Shown here piece by piece: positions 24,087 through 32,928 of a stretch of DNA of 52,611 nucleotides (position 1 is its first letter; every line of letters starts with the position of its first letter). The notes under the pieces were generated by a model. That model had not been told where the DNA came from. It worked only from the letters and a program-made list of their open reading frames with translations, and made no database searches. The stretch covers positions 1-52,611 of the forward strand of contig CACYZN010000032.1 in assembly GCA_902778925.1 (NCBI GenBank), written 5' to 3'. Both the position numbers and the translations under genes were made by a program. The stretch is from an uncultured Bacteroidota bacterium (GTDB taxonomy: Bacteria > Bacteroidota > Bacteroidia > Bacteroidales > P3).

Positions 24087-24126
24087 AGAGCGCGGCCTGC
24101 CATTCGGCAGGCCGCGCTCTTTTCTT
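24087..24126 (+). terminator. Strong terminator after the T9SS gene
   Basis: GAGCGCGGCCTGCC and GGCAGGCCGCGCTC form a perfect 14-bp stem with a 4-nt loop, followed by TTTTCTT. Confidence 0.92.
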
Positions 24127-24164
24127 GCCCTCCAACCCCCTCGCCCACAGCATCCCCGCCCCTT

Positions 24165-24281
24165 CCCCTCCGGTAGTTCTTATGTACTTCTTATGTATTT
24201 CTTATGTTGTATTTATGTTTAAAACATAAGAAATACATAAGAAATACATAAGAAGTACATAAGAACTGGGATCCGGTGAGG
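24165..24281. repeat. 11-bp-unit palindromic element 3
   Basis: The CCCCTCCGG flank is followed by four CTTATGT-type units, the centre ATGTTTAAAACAT, and opposed units of AAATACATAAG with a last AAGTACATAAG. The right flank is degenerate (ATCCGGTGAGG). The rest of the 24127-24457 gap shows no gene, and no clear TAnnTTTG promoter was found for the flippase. Confidence 0.85.
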
Positions 24282-24457
24282 AAGGCTTGAGGAACTGATT
24301 ATCAAGGCTTAAGGGCACCTATCGCATGCTAACCAGATGATTTACAGCGGCAAATGGTTATCCAAGGCCGGCAGCAGGGGCCGTGGGTCGGGTTTAATTG
24401 AAATATGTTGCCGGGGCGACGCAATTTTTGGGGCTTTGCTGCGTTAAGTGGTTTGTT

Positions 24458-25936
24458 ATGGCTTCATTGAAAAAACTACTTTCCGATTCTGTCATCTACG
24501 GCCTGAGCAGCATTGTGGGCCGTTTCCTCAACTATCTGCTCGTGCCGGTCTACACCTACCACATCTCGGCCGCCTCGGGCGGCTACGGCGTGGTGACCAA
24601 CGTCTACGCCTACACGGCGCTGCTCGCGGTCATCCTCACTTTCGGCATGGAGACGACGTTCTTCTACTACTCCAACCGCGAGGGTGTGGACCGCCGGCGT
24701 GTGTTCTGCACAGCGCTGGGCGCCGTGGGCACGGTGGCGGCGGCCTTCCTGTTGCTGGTGATGCTCTTTATTGGCCCTGTCAGCGCTTTCATGGGTTATA
24801 GCGACCATCCCGAATACATCCGGGCCATGGCTATCGTTGTGGCCATCGACGCTTTCCAAGCCATACTCTTCGCCCGTCTGCGTCGCGATGGACGTCCGTG
24901 GAAGTTCTTCGCCCTGAAGATGGCGTTCATCATTCTCAGCATGGGGCTCAACCTCTTCATCTTCCTTGTAGCGCCACACTGGAGCCACCTGCCGTGGATG
25001 TCATGGTACGACGAAGCCAGCAACGTGAAGTACATCTTCTATATCAACCTCTTCTGCACCGCCATCGTCACACTGGGCTTTTTCAAGGAGCTCAGGGGTT
25101 TCAGGCTATCGGATTTCAATGTGCCGCTCCTGAAACAGATGCTGAAATACACATGGCCGCTGCTTCTGCTCGGCATCGTGGGCGTCTTCAACCAGACAGC
25201 CGACAAGATACTGCTGCCGCGGCTGCTGCCCGGCGAGGAAGGGAATGTGCAGCTTGGCATCTACGGAGCCTGCGTGAAGATTGCCATGCTCATGGCCCTC
25301 ATCACCCAGGCGTTCCGCTATGCCTACGAGCCCTTTGTATTCGGCGGCCAGCACGACAAGCAGAGCAAGGAGACACAGGCCCAGGCCACCAAGTACTTCG
25401 TGATGTTCACCCTGCTGGCGTTCCTGGCGGTGATGTGCTACATCGACGTGCTGCAGTACTTCATCGGCGGCGACTACCGCGAGGCGCTGCCGGCGGTGCC
25501 GATAGTGATGATGGCCGAGATACTGATGGGCATCTACTTCAACCTGAGCTTCTGGTACAAGCTTACGGGGCAGACCTGGTGGGGCGCCGTGATGAGCGCC
25601 ATAGGCTGCATCGTGCTGGTGGCCATCAACATCATCTTTGTTCCCAAGATAGGCTACATGGCCTGCGCATGGGGCGGCCTGGCGGGCTACGGCGTCTGCG
25701 TGCTGCTGAGCTACTTCATCGGCCAGCGCAAGAACCCCGTCCCCTACCCCGCGTGGACCATACTCGGCTACATGGTGCTGGCGCATGTGCTCTACGCCCT
25801 CACGGTGGTGGTGCACCCCGAGGCGCTGTGGCTCCGCCTGACGTGGAACACCCTGTTGCTGCTCGTCTATGTGGCCGTGGTGCTGTACAACGAACGGGCT
25901 CTTATTACACCACTGATAAAAAAGCTGAAACGATGA
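24458..25936 (+). CDS. Polysaccharide flippase (Wzx/MVF-like)
   Basis: This is a 492-aa integral membrane protein with about 14 predicted spans, of the polysaccharide-biosynthesis flippase group within the MOP superfamily. It starts SLKKLLSDSVIYGLSSIVGR, as is typical of these proteins, and has FYYSNREGVDRRRVF in the first third. Such proteins move lipid-linked oligosaccharides across the inner membrane. ATG 24458 is chosen over the longer frame because homologous sequence begins there. No glycosyltransferase genes are nearby. The next small gene overlaps it by ATGA. Confidence 0.85.
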   Translation: MASLKKLLSDSVIYGLSSIVGRFLNYLLVPVYTYHISAASGGYGVVTNVYAYTALLAVILTFGMETTFFYYSNREGVDRRRVFCTALGAVGTVAAAFLLLVMLFIGPVSAFMGYSDHPEYIRAMAIVVAIDAFQAILFARLRRDGRPWKFFALKMAFIILSMGLNLFIFLVAPHWSHLPWMSWYDEASNVKYIFYINLFCTAIVTLGFFKELRGFRLSDFNVPLLKQMLKYTWPLLLLGIVGVFNQTADKILLPRLLPGEEGNVQLGIYGACVKIAMLMALITQAFRYAYEPFVFGGQHDKQSKETQAQATKYFVMFTLLAFLAVMCYIDVLQYFIGGDYREALPAVPIVMMAEILMGIYFNLSFWYKLTGQTWWGAVMSAIGCIVLVAINIIFVPKIGYMACAWGGLAGYGVCVLLSYFIGQRKNPVPYPAWTILGYMVLAHVLYALTVVVHPEALWLRLTWNTLLLLVYVAVVLYNERALITPLIKKLKR

Positions 25937-26133
25937 AGAAAGCATGCCGATACCTGCTGCCGCTGTGTGCGGTGGCCCTCTTCTGCTCGTGCCACAAGAC
26001 CTGCACCTGCATCAACTACAACGGCTACGGCACCAGCTACACCGCCGACCAGGTGTCGGAACACGGCGGCAGCTGTGCCGGAATGATCATACAGTCGGGC
26101 AAACGCTACTACTCCGTATGCAACTGGGAATAG
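25933..26133 (+). CDS. Small Cys-rich lipoprotein-like peptide
   Basis: This is a 66-aa product, MKKACRYLLPLCAVALFC then SCHKTCTCINYNGYG. It has eight cysteines, a lipoprotein-type signal with Cys 18 or 20 as possible lipidation site, and an end YYSVCNW. I believe similar short CTC...GG.C...YYSVC.W lipoproteins occur in other Bacteroidota, but their function is unknown to me. It overlaps the flippase stop by 4 bp and the radical SAM gene by 16 bp, so the three are translationally linked. Confidence 0.7.
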   Translation: MKKACRYLLPLCAVALFCSCHKTCTCINYNGYGTSYTADQVSEHGGSCAGMIIQSGKRYYSVCNWE

Positions 26134-27044
26134 CGTGCACCCTCTGTCCGCGGCAGTGCCGCACACCGCGCGGCGACGGCTACTGCGGCGCCCCGGCCCG
26201 GGTCGAGGCCTCGGCCGTGTGCCTGCACCGCGGCGAAGAACCGCCACTGGCCGGCGGCACCGACGCCGACAGCTCGGGCATAGTCAACATCTTCTTCAAC
26301 CATTGCAACCTGCAGTGCATCTACTGCCAGAACGGCGCCATCAGCGGCCGTAGCGTCGACGCCGCCTTGGCCCACTACACCGACCTCGACGCCATAGCGC
26401 GCGAGGTGGCACGCCTGCTGCCCCACAGCAACGGCACCGTGGGCTTCGTCACCGCCGCCCACTATGCCCATCTGCTGCCCGACCTGGTCGAGGCCATACG
26501 CGGTCTCGGCCTCGCACCCACCTTTGTCTACAACAGCAGCGGCTACGAGAGCGTCGACACCCTGCGGCAGCTCGAAGGCCTCGTCGACGTCTACCTGCCC
26601 GACTTCAAATACATCGACACCGCGCTCGCCGCCGCCTACAGCCACGCCGCCGACTATCCCGCCGTGGCCACGGCCGCACTGCTCGAGATGCGGCGTCAGG
26701 TGGGGCAAAGCCTCAAGACCGACGACCGCGGCATAGCCTACCGCGGCCTCATCGTGCGCCACCTCGTGTTGCCCGGTGCCGTCGACAACTCGCTGCGCTG
26801 CCTCGACTGGCTGGCCGACCACTTCGACCCCACAGTGCTCCACCTCTCGCTCATGGCCCAATACTTCCCGCCCCGCGAAGGTCTGCCCGTCCCCCTCGAC
26901 CGGCCACTACGTGCCGACGAATACCGCGCCGTGACCGACCACGCCGACAGCCTCGGCTTCTGCCGCGGATGGCAGCAGGAGCTCGAAGCCCAGACCAACT
27001 ACCGACCCGACTTCGCCCGTACCGACAACCCCTTCGAACCATGA
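26118..27044 (+). CDS. Radical SAM protein, PflA-related (COG1313-like)
   Basis: This 308-aa protein has an N-terminal Cys motif (CTLCPRQC ... GDGYCGAP) and the radical SAM cluster motif in FFNHCNLQCIYCQNG (CX3CX2C). SGGEP-like positions are replaced by VGFVTAAHY. It resembles the COG1313 group of uncharacterised pyruvate-formate-lyase-activase-like proteins, whose substrate is unknown. ATG 26118 places the first Cys motif at residues 8-15. It overlaps the Cys-rich peptide gene upstream and the IPExxxVDY-like gene downstream (ATGA). Confidence 0.85.
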   Translation: MQLGIACTLCPRQCRTPRGDGYCGAPARVEASAVCLHRGEEPPLAGGTDADSSGIVNIFFNHCNLQCIYCQNGAISGRSVDAALAHYTDLDAIAREVARLLPHSNGTVGFVTAAHYAHLLPDLVEAIRGLGLAPTFVYNSSGYESVDTLRQLEGLVDVYLPDFKYIDTALAAAYSHAADYPAVATAALLEMRRQVGQSLKTDDRGIAYRGLIVRHLVLPGAVDNSLRCLDWLADHFDPTVLHLSLMAQYFPPREGLPVPLDRPLRADEYRAVTDHADSLGFCRGWQQELEAQTNYRPDFARTDNPFEP

Positions 27045-27610
27045 AGAAAAAGAACATCTACGAACTCGACTGGGACGACAGCGAACCGCTAGCGACCGAC
27101 GTCGCCTTCCTGCTTTTCCACTCGGTGGCGCCCAACTACGCCTTCGTCGACGACCTCAACAAGCTCTACGGCCTCGCCCTGCGCCGTACCGACGACATCG
27201 CCCTCGGCGAACGCAGCTGGCCCCTCTTCATCTACCACGACCCCCTGCTCCACCTCGACTACCACCTCATCGAGCGGCCACCCCTCAGCGGCAGCACTGC
27301 GCCCATGTGGACCGAAGGCCACAAGCTGCTCATCGTCAAAGGCGAACGCGCCGTCACCACCGTCGCCACCATCCACGACGAATTCTGCACCGCCACCCCG
27401 TCTGCCGACCCTTCCGACCTGCTGGCCATCCAGCACACCGACCTGCTCGAAAGCTTGCGCAGCAGCTTCACCACCACCACACTCATCGACCCCTCGGCCA
27501 CACTGCCTGCCTCCACCTCGAAGAAAACCCAGCGCGACTACACCTCGCTCTGCAACCTGCTCGAGGAAATACTCGACTGCCTCGACATGGAAAATATTTG
27601 CAGCAATTGA
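27041..27610 (+). CDS. IPExxxVDY-like hypothetical protein
   Basis: This is a 189-aa cytosolic protein without signal or membrane segments. The order of features matches the Bacteroidota IPExxxVDY family: a first strand and AFVDDLNKLYGLALRRTDDIAL, then PLFIYHDPLLHLDYHLIE, then HKLLIVKGE. The family's name-giving IPE motif is not clear, and the C-terminal ~60 residues are Thr/Ser-rich followed by a helix. Function unknown. It overlaps the radical SAM gene by 4 bp. Confidence 0.65.
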   Translation: MKKKNIYELDWDDSEPLATDVAFLLFHSVAPNYAFVDDLNKLYGLALRRTDDIALGERSWPLFIYHDPLLHLDYHLIERPPLSGSTAPMWTEGHKLLIVKGERAVTTVATIHDEFCTATPSADPSDLLAIQHTDLLESLRSSFTTTTLIDPSATLPASTSKKTQRDYTSLCNLLEEILDCLDMENICSN

Positions 27611-27629
27611 AAAAAAAAGTGTATATTTG
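27597..27629 (+). promoter_or_regulatory. Housekeeping promoter of the dipeptidase gene
   Basis: TTTG at 27597-27600, inside the last codons of the preceding gene, and TATATTTG at 27622-27629 are 21 nt apart. The leader to ATG 27676 is about 40 nt. Confidence 0.6.
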
Positions 27630-27675
27630 CAACCATATTCAACCACGATAAATATCAACAAACAAACCATACATC

Positions 27676-29133
27676 ATGACAATCAAAGACCTTGAACCCA
27701 AAGAGTTGTGGAGCAACTTCTACTCCCTCACTCGCCAGCCGCGTCCCTCGAAACACGAAGAAAAAGTGCGTGCTTTCATTGTCGACTGGGCAAAGAAAAA
27801 CAAGATTGCATGCCGCGTCGACAGCGTTGGCAACGTCATCCTCAGCAAGCCCGCCACCAAAGGCATGGAGAAAGTCCATCCCGTAGTGCTGCAAGCCCAC
27901 ATGGACATGGTGCCCCAGGCCCGTGCCGGCAAGAAACACGACTTTGAGAAAGACCCCATCGAGACCAAGATAGTCGGCGACTGGGTTTACGCCTGCGACA
28001 CCACCCTCGGTGCCGACGACGGTATGGGCGTGGCCGCCATCATGGCCGTCTTCGCTAGCAAGACCGCCAAGCACGGCCCCCTCGAGGCCCTCATCACCAC
28101 CGACGAAGAGACCGGCATGACCGGCGCCTTCGGCCTGAAAAAAGGCGAACTGCACGGCGACTACCTGCTCAACCTCGACAGCGAAACCGAAGGCGAGCTC
28201 TATGTAGGCTGCGCCGGCGGTCTCGACGCCACCATGACCATCCCCTACCACACCGAGAAGGCCCCCAAAGGAATGGTGGCCTACCGCCTCACCATCGGCG
28301 GTCTCAAAGGCGGTCACAGCGGCATGGAAATCAACACCGGCCGCGCCAATGCCAACAAGCTCCTGTTCCGCCACCTGCGCTGGGTAGCCGAGTGCGGCCT
28401 GCGCATCATCAGCATCGAAGGCGGCAACATGCGCAACGCCATACCCCGCGATGCCGAAGCCGTCGTGGCATTCCCGAAAGAGCACGAGAAGTGCATCCTC
28501 GACGAGTTCGACAAAGTGGCCGGCTGGGTCAAGAAAGAACTCGCTTCCGTAGAGCCCGACTTCTTCGCCAAGTACGAGAAGGTCCGCATGACACCCAATG
28601 TCATGACCGACGCCGACACCCAAAAGCTCATAAGCCTCATGATGGTGGCCCCGAATGGCGTCATCCGCATGAGCCGCGACATGGAGGGTCTGGTCGAGAC
28701 CTCGCTCAACCTTGCCATCGTCAAGACCACATCGAGCAAGAACTTCACCGTGAAGGCCCTGCTGCGCTCGAGCGTCGACAGCGCCAAGGACGCCCTTGGC
28801 GAGCGCCTGGTGTGCCTGGCCGAGTTGTGCGGCGGCAAGTGCCAACTCAGCGGCGCCTACCCCGGCTGGAAGCCCAACATGGAGAGCCAGCTGCTGAAGA
28901 CCATGAAACAGACCTACAAGAAGCTCTACAAGAAAGAGCCTCAGGTGATGGCCATCCACGCCGGTCTGGAGTGCGGTCTGCTGGGCGGCAAGTATCCCGA
29001 GATGGAGATGATTTCCTTCGGTCCCACGCTGCAGAGCCCCCACAGCCCCGACGAGCGCTGCTACATACCCAGCGCCAAGAAGTTCTACGACTATCTGCTG
29101 GCCACGCTGGAAGCCATTCCCGTCAAGAAGTAA
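27676..29133 (+). CDS. pepD: Aminoacyl-histidine (cytosolic non-specific) dipeptidase
   Basis: This is a 485-aa M20-family dinuclear-zinc dipeptidase that releases amino acids from dipeptides such as Xaa-His. Metal ligands and catalytic residues are visible: LQAHMDMVPQ (His, Asp), TLGADDGMGVA (Asp), TTDEETGMTGAFGL (Glu pair), LNLDSE (Asp), and a C-terminal AIHAGLECGLL (His). The length is typical. It is a single-gene unit with its own promoter and a terminator. Confidence 0.95.
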   Translation: MTIKDLEPKELWSNFYSLTRQPRPSKHEEKVRAFIVDWAKKNKIACRVDSVGNVILSKPATKGMEKVHPVVLQAHMDMVPQARAGKKHDFEKDPIETKIVGDWVYACDTTLGADDGMGVAAIMAVFASKTAKHGPLEALITTDEETGMTGAFGLKKGELHGDYLLNLDSETEGELYVGCAGGLDATMTIPYHTEKAPKGMVAYRLTIGGLKGGHSGMEINTGRANANKLLFRHLRWVAECGLRIISIEGGNMRNAIPRDAEAVVAFPKEHEKCILDEFDKVAGWVKKELASVEPDFFAKYEKVRMTPNVMTDADTQKLISLMMVAPNGVIRMSRDMEGLVETSLNLAIVKTTSSKNFTVKALLRSSVDSAKDALGERLVCLAELCGGKCQLSGAYPGWKPNMESQLLKTMKQTYKKLYKKEPQVMAIHAGLECGLLGGKYPEMEMISFGPTLQSPHSPDERCYIPSAKKFYDYLLATLEAIPVKK

Positions 29134-29147
29134 GCAAACCAGCATAC

Positions 29148-29187
29148 AAAAAGAGAGCCTCCCGACCGTGGGAGGCTCTCTCTTTTT
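29148..29187. terminator. Bidirectional terminator between convergent genes
   Basis: AGAGAGCCTCCC and GGGAGGCTCTCT pair around a 6-nt loop (GACCGT). A-run and T-run lie on the two sides, so it can work for pepD (plus) and for the secreted helical protein gene (minus). Confidence 0.92.
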
Positions 29188-29199
29188 GTCCGGACTGCA

Positions 29200-31047
29200 T
29201 CAGTCCAGACCGATGATAAGTTTAATCTTCTCTATGCTGGACTCCTTACGCAGGCGGCCGTCGATCTCGCTGGCGGCCGGATCGCGCATGGCGCGCAGGA
29301 AGGCCTCCTGCATCTCGATGATGTAGTCGCACTGGCGGCTGTAGCGACGCAGGTCCTCGTTGTTGGTGATGGCGTCGATGCCGCGGTAGGCCTTGTCCAT
29401 ACGGCCGTAGGCCTTGGCGATGTTGCGGAAGGGGCTGTCCTTGGCGGTGATGCGGTCCTCGTTGGCGGCGATGGTACGTATCTTGTGCAACGTGGCTATG
29501 CAGAGCTGCTGCATCTCGATGTGGCCCGACAGCATCTCGATGAAGCTGCGGCCGCGCTCGACGGTGGAGAAGTTGGGCTTCAGGTCGACCTGCTTGCGCA
29601 GCAGGTTGTAGCCGTTCTTGAGTATGCGGTCGAGCTTGCGAGCCGACGTGATGGTGTCGTCGTTGGCGGCAATCACATCGCGCAGGTTGAGCACTTCCAT
29701 GTAGGCCTGCTGCACCTGGCGTGCCTGGTCGAGCTGGTTCTCGTACAGCAAGGCTCCGTCGGGGTCGCTGAAGGAAGGTATGGGCAACAGGGGTTCCTGA
29801 ATTTCGCGGTAGGCCACCACCACGTCGTACATCACCTTGCCACGGTTCACTCCACGGCGCACGATGCTGTCCGACCGCTGTGTGATTTCCTCCACCTGCG
29901 AGTAGAAGTCGAGGTAGAGCTGTTGGGCCGCCACGAACTTCTCCAGACCCTCGATGAAGAGGATGCTTTCGGCGTTGGTGGTGAACGACGGCAGGGTGTT
30001 GATGCCACGAGCCACGTCCTTGTACGAAGCCGCTATCTGGCGGTATTTCTTGCCGTAGCGCGAGGCGATGGCGTCGCTGTTGGAGGCGATGGTGCCGCGC
30101 AGCTCGAGCGTCTGCAGGTAGCGCTGCTGGATGTTGATGACCGTGTGCATGCGGTTTATGTACTCCTCGTACTCCTTGACGTCGGCGAAGCTGATGGGCA
30201 CCGAGGTGTGCTTGAACACCTTGCTGTAGCTACGGTATATGTCGCCGTTGCCTTTCTCGCACCGCACCTTGAGCACGTTCTTGAAGTTGTCGATCTGGTA
30301 GGGGAGCGAGTTCTGGCCGAGCACGTTCTCGAGCAGGTCGTTCTGGAAGGCGTTGAGCTCGTCGAGGCGGGCATTGCTCTCGTCGGTGGCGCTGCCCACC
30401 GAGAGGTCGTACTTGTTGTACACCATCAGGTAGCTGTAGTAGAGGTCTTTGAGCTCCTTGATCTTGACCTTGTCGGTGATGCCGGCACCGTCGCAGGCGG
30501 TGACGATGGCGCGATGGTGCAGCTCGATGTTCGAGCGCAGGTCGGCGGCCACCTGGTCGCGGGCTTCCTGCTGGCGGCGGGCTTCCTCGATGGCGCGCTG
30601 GCGTGCTGCCTCTTTCTCGGCCTCGATGCGTTGCTGCTCGAGGCGGCTGTAGCGTATGCTCATGCGCCCCATGTAGTCGGCCAGGCTGCGCAGGTGGTAC
30701 TCGTAGATGGGGTAGTCGGCCAGCACGGTGTTGCTGTCTATCCATATCAGGCTGTCGCGGAAGGGATAGTCGTTCTCTATCGAGGTCATGGCCTTCTGTG
30801 CGCGGGTGCGGATGCTGACGCAGAGGTTGGTGAGCGCCACGTAGTCCTGCTCCTGCTCGTTGAGGTAGGCGGTGATGCCCACCGTGTCGCCGAGCCAGGC
30901 GGTGTCGATGCCATAGTTGCCCATGATGTCGGCCACCGAGAGCACCGTGGGCGGCTGCACCACGGGTGCCTTGGTTTTGCGCGGTTTCTGGGCCGCTGCG
31001 GCCACGCAGCAGAGCAGGGCCAGCGCAAGGATGATGTACCTTTTCAT
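29200..31047 (-). CDS. Secreted, mostly helical hypothetical protein
   Basis: This is a 615-aa protein with a signal peptide (MKRYIILALALLCCVAAAAQ), predicted to be periplasmic or exported but without a T9SS sorting domain. The rest is alpha-helical, including a charged coiled-coil stretch near residues 125-165 (EQQRIEAEKEAARQRAIEEA). Repeated helical modules carry similar IAANDD, IAANED and IASNSD turns near residues 340, 480 and 550, each after a strand of ...L..LRD or L.KIRT type, suggesting internal repeats. No known domain recognised. ATG 31047 gives the signal peptide. It lies 40 bp downstream of the PurF homologue on the same strand. Confidence 0.75.
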   Translation of the reverse strand: MKRYIILALALLCCVAAAAQKPRKTKAPVVQPPTVLSVADIMGNYGIDTAWLGDTVGITAYLNEQEQDYVALTNLCVSIRTRAQKAMTSIENDYPFRDSLIWIDSNTVLADYPIYEYHLRSLADYMGRMSIRYSRLEQQRIEAEKEAARQRAIEEARRQQEARDQVAADLRSNIELHHRAIVTACDGAGITDKVKIKELKDLYYSYLMVYNKYDLSVGSATDESNARLDELNAFQNDLLENVLGQNSLPYQIDNFKNVLKVRCEKGNGDIYRSYSKVFKHTSVPISFADVKEYEEYINRMHTVINIQQRYLQTLELRGTIASNSDAIASRYGKKYRQIAASYKDVARGINTLPSFTTNAESILFIEGLEKFVAAQQLYLDFYSQVEEITQRSDSIVRRGVNRGKVMYDVVVAYREIQEPLLPIPSFSDPDGALLYENQLDQARQVQQAYMEVLNLRDVIAANDDTITSARKLDRILKNGYNLLRKQVDLKPNFSTVERGRSFIEMLSGHIEMQQLCIATLHKIRTIAANEDRITAKDSPFRNIAKAYGRMDKAYRGIDAITNNEDLRRYSRQCDYIIEMQEAFLRAMRDPAASEIDGRLRKESSIEKIKLIIGLD

Positions 31048-31087
31048 ATTGTCGTTTTTCTGTAGTGTTTCGGGTTGCTGCCGGCGG

Positions 31088-32500
31088 CTACTTGTCGCCA
31101 TACGAGCTGGCGTCGAAGCAGTGCGTGCAGATGCGCTCCTTGGGCAGGCCGATGGCCTGGCACACATCGTCGATGGTGTTGAACTTCAGCGTGTCGACGC
31201 CCACGTGCTGACGTATCACCTCGACCATGCGGGCATACTCGGGCGTGGTGTGGTCGTGGTAGGCCTCGAGGTTGCGCACGGTGCCGCCTTCGAGTTCCTC
31301 GATGACGCGGCGGGTGATGAGCTCGCGGTCGGTCTTGCTCTCGCTGAAGTTGAGGAAGGTGCAGCCATGGACCAGGGGCGGACAGCTGATGCGCACGTGC
31401 ACCTTCTTGGCGCCGTAGTCGTAGAGCATCTTCACGTTGTCGCGCAGCTGGGTGCCGCGCACTATCGAGTCGTCGCAGAAGACCACTTCCTTGCCTTCGA
31501 GCACGGCGCGGCTGGGAATGAGCTTCATGCGGGCCACGAGGAAGCGGTCGGCCTGGCTTACGGGCATGAACGAGCGGCTCCACGTGGGGGTGTACTTCAG
31601 CAGTCCGCGCTTGTAGGGTATCTTGCGGCCGTTGCTGTAGCCCAGGGCCATGCCGATGCCCGAGTCGGGGATGGGGCTCACGAAGTCGGGTGTTATATCG
31701 TCGCGCTCGCCCATCAGGCGGCCCAGGTTATAGCGCACCTCTTCGGCGTTGATGCCTTCGTACTCGGTGCAGGGGTAGCCGTAGTAGATCCACAGGAAGG
31801 AGCATATCTGAAGCTTTTCTTCGGCGGGACGCAGCACCTTGATGCCGCCGTCGACGGTTATCTTCACCACCTCGCCGGGGCCCACGAAACGGCAGGTCTC
31901 GTAGCCGAGGTTGACGTAGGAATGGCTCTCGCTGGCAACGGCATAGTCGTTGCCACGGCGCCCGATCACTATCGGCGTGCGGCCGTAGCGGTCGCGGGCG
32001 GCGATGATGCCGTCGGGCGTCAGTATCAGCATCGAGCAGCTACCCTTCACGCGGTCGTACACGTTCTCGATGCCCTTAACAAAGTCGCTGCCCTGCGAGA
32101 TGAGCAGTGCCACGAGTTCGGTGGGGTTGGTGCGGCCTATGCTGAGGTCGGTGAACTGCTGGTGGCGCTGCAGGCAGTCTTGCTCCAGCTCGGCGATGTT
32201 GTTGATTTTCGACACCGTGGTGATGGCGAAGCGGCCCAGGTGCGAGTTGACCATCACGGGCTGCGCCTCGGTGTCGCTGATGACGCCGATGCCCACGTTG
32301 CCCGTCATCTCGGCCAGGTCTTTCGAAAACTTGGGCCGGAAATGTGAGTTCTGTATGTTGTGAATGTTCTGATGGGCCTGGCTGCCGTCGAAGGTGGCCA
32401 TGCCGGCACGCTTGGTGCCAAGATGCGAATGATAATCTGTTCCGTAGAACAAATCGGAGATACAGGGGCGCTCACTTACTACGCCGAAAAATCCACTCAT
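31088..32500 (-). CDS. PurF-like amidophosphoribosyltransferase lacking the N-terminal Cys
   Basis: This 470-aa protein has the PurF layout: an N-terminal Ntn-glutaminase fold (FYGTDYHSHLGTKRAGMATF, VNSHLGRFAI, NPTELVALL, GSCSMLILTPDGIIAARDRYG) and a phosphoribosyltransferase domain with the PRPP loop DDSIVRGT at residues 343-350. PurF makes phosphoribosylamine from PRPP and glutamine in the first step of purine synthesis. However, the protein starts MSGFFGVVS. The catalytic Cys that should follow Met, as in MCGI.G, is Ser. Bacteroidota often carry such a second PurF-like protein. It may be ammonia-dependent, use Ser, or have another role. The purF symbol is withheld for that reason. Confidence 0.85.
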   Translation of the reverse strand: MSGFFGVVSERPCISDLFYGTDYHSHLGTKRAGMATFDGSQAHQNIHNIQNSHFRPKFSKDLAEMTGNVGIGVISDTEAQPVMVNSHLGRFAITTVSKINNIAELEQDCLQRHQQFTDLSIGRTNPTELVALLISQGSDFVKGIENVYDRVKGSCSMLILTPDGIIAARDRYGRTPIVIGRRGNDYAVASESHSYVNLGYETCRFVGPGEVVKITVDGGIKVLRPAEEKLQICSFLWIYYGYPCTEYEGINAEEVRYNLGRLMGERDDITPDFVSPIPDSGIGMALGYSNGRKIPYKRGLLKYTPTWSRSFMPVSQADRFLVARMKLIPSRAVLEGKEVVFCDDSIVRGTQLRDNVKMLYDYGAKKVHVRISCPPLVHGCTFLNFSESKTDRELITRRVIEELEGGTVRNLEAYHDHTTPEYARMVEVIRQHVGVDTLKFNTIDDVCQAIGLPKERICTHCFDASSYGDK

Positions 32501-32582
32501 AGTGTTTCTTTTGTGTTAAATGATTATACAATATGTTGATTTATATATACTTTACCGTACTTTACAAACAACTATGAAAGTG

Positions 32583-32590
32583 CAAATATA
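32583..32590 (-). promoter_or_regulatory. -7 box (TATATTTG) of the PurF-like gene
   Basis: A perfect TAnnTTTG element on the minus strand, about 83 bp before the start at 32500. No TTTG is found at the expected -33 distance. The AT-rich leader contains no other recognisable element. Confidence 0.45.
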
Positions 32591-32769
32591 CACTATTTTT
32601 GCCAACCGGAATAATTTATTTGTCAACAGCGCTGTTCACTCCCACCGCGCCGTGCCCCACCCTGCCGCACCGCCACCGAAACACCTTAGCCTCACATTCA
32701 CAACACATTGCAACACCCAACCCCTCCCAACAGGCTGAAAACCAGCTCCCCTAGTGTCCCTCTCCTCTT

Positions 32770-32891
32770 CCCCTCCGGTAGTTCTTATATCGTTCTTATG
32801 TATTTCTTATGTATTTCTTATGTTTTAAACATAAATACAACATAAGATATACATAAGAACGACATAAGAACGACCCTACCGGAAGCGGAGG
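32770..32891. repeat. 11-bp-unit palindromic element 4 (opposite orientation)
   Basis: Same family as the elements at 10673, 15495, 24165 and 51413. The asymmetric unit (TAAATACAACATAAG side) lies on the right, so this copy is inverted relative to the others. Left flank CCCCTCCGG, centre TGTTTTAAACA, right flank ACCGGAAGCGGAGG. It lies upstream of the PurF-like gene, in the 428-bp gap after the DciA-like gene, whose stop is at 32929. Confidence 0.85.
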
Positions 32892-32928
32892 GCAAGGGGT
32901 CGGGAACGATGGGATATACGGTTGGGAA

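Noticed and set aside
20771-24148. 1125-aa open frame antisense to the T9SS gene at 20882-24064
   Set aside because: Low-complexity Val/Gly/His/Ala-rich product without start signals or family resemblance. It is the mirror of the GC-biased codons of the real gene.
27655-29145. 496-aa open frame antisense to pepD
   Set aside because: Shadow of a well-identified M20 dipeptidase gene.
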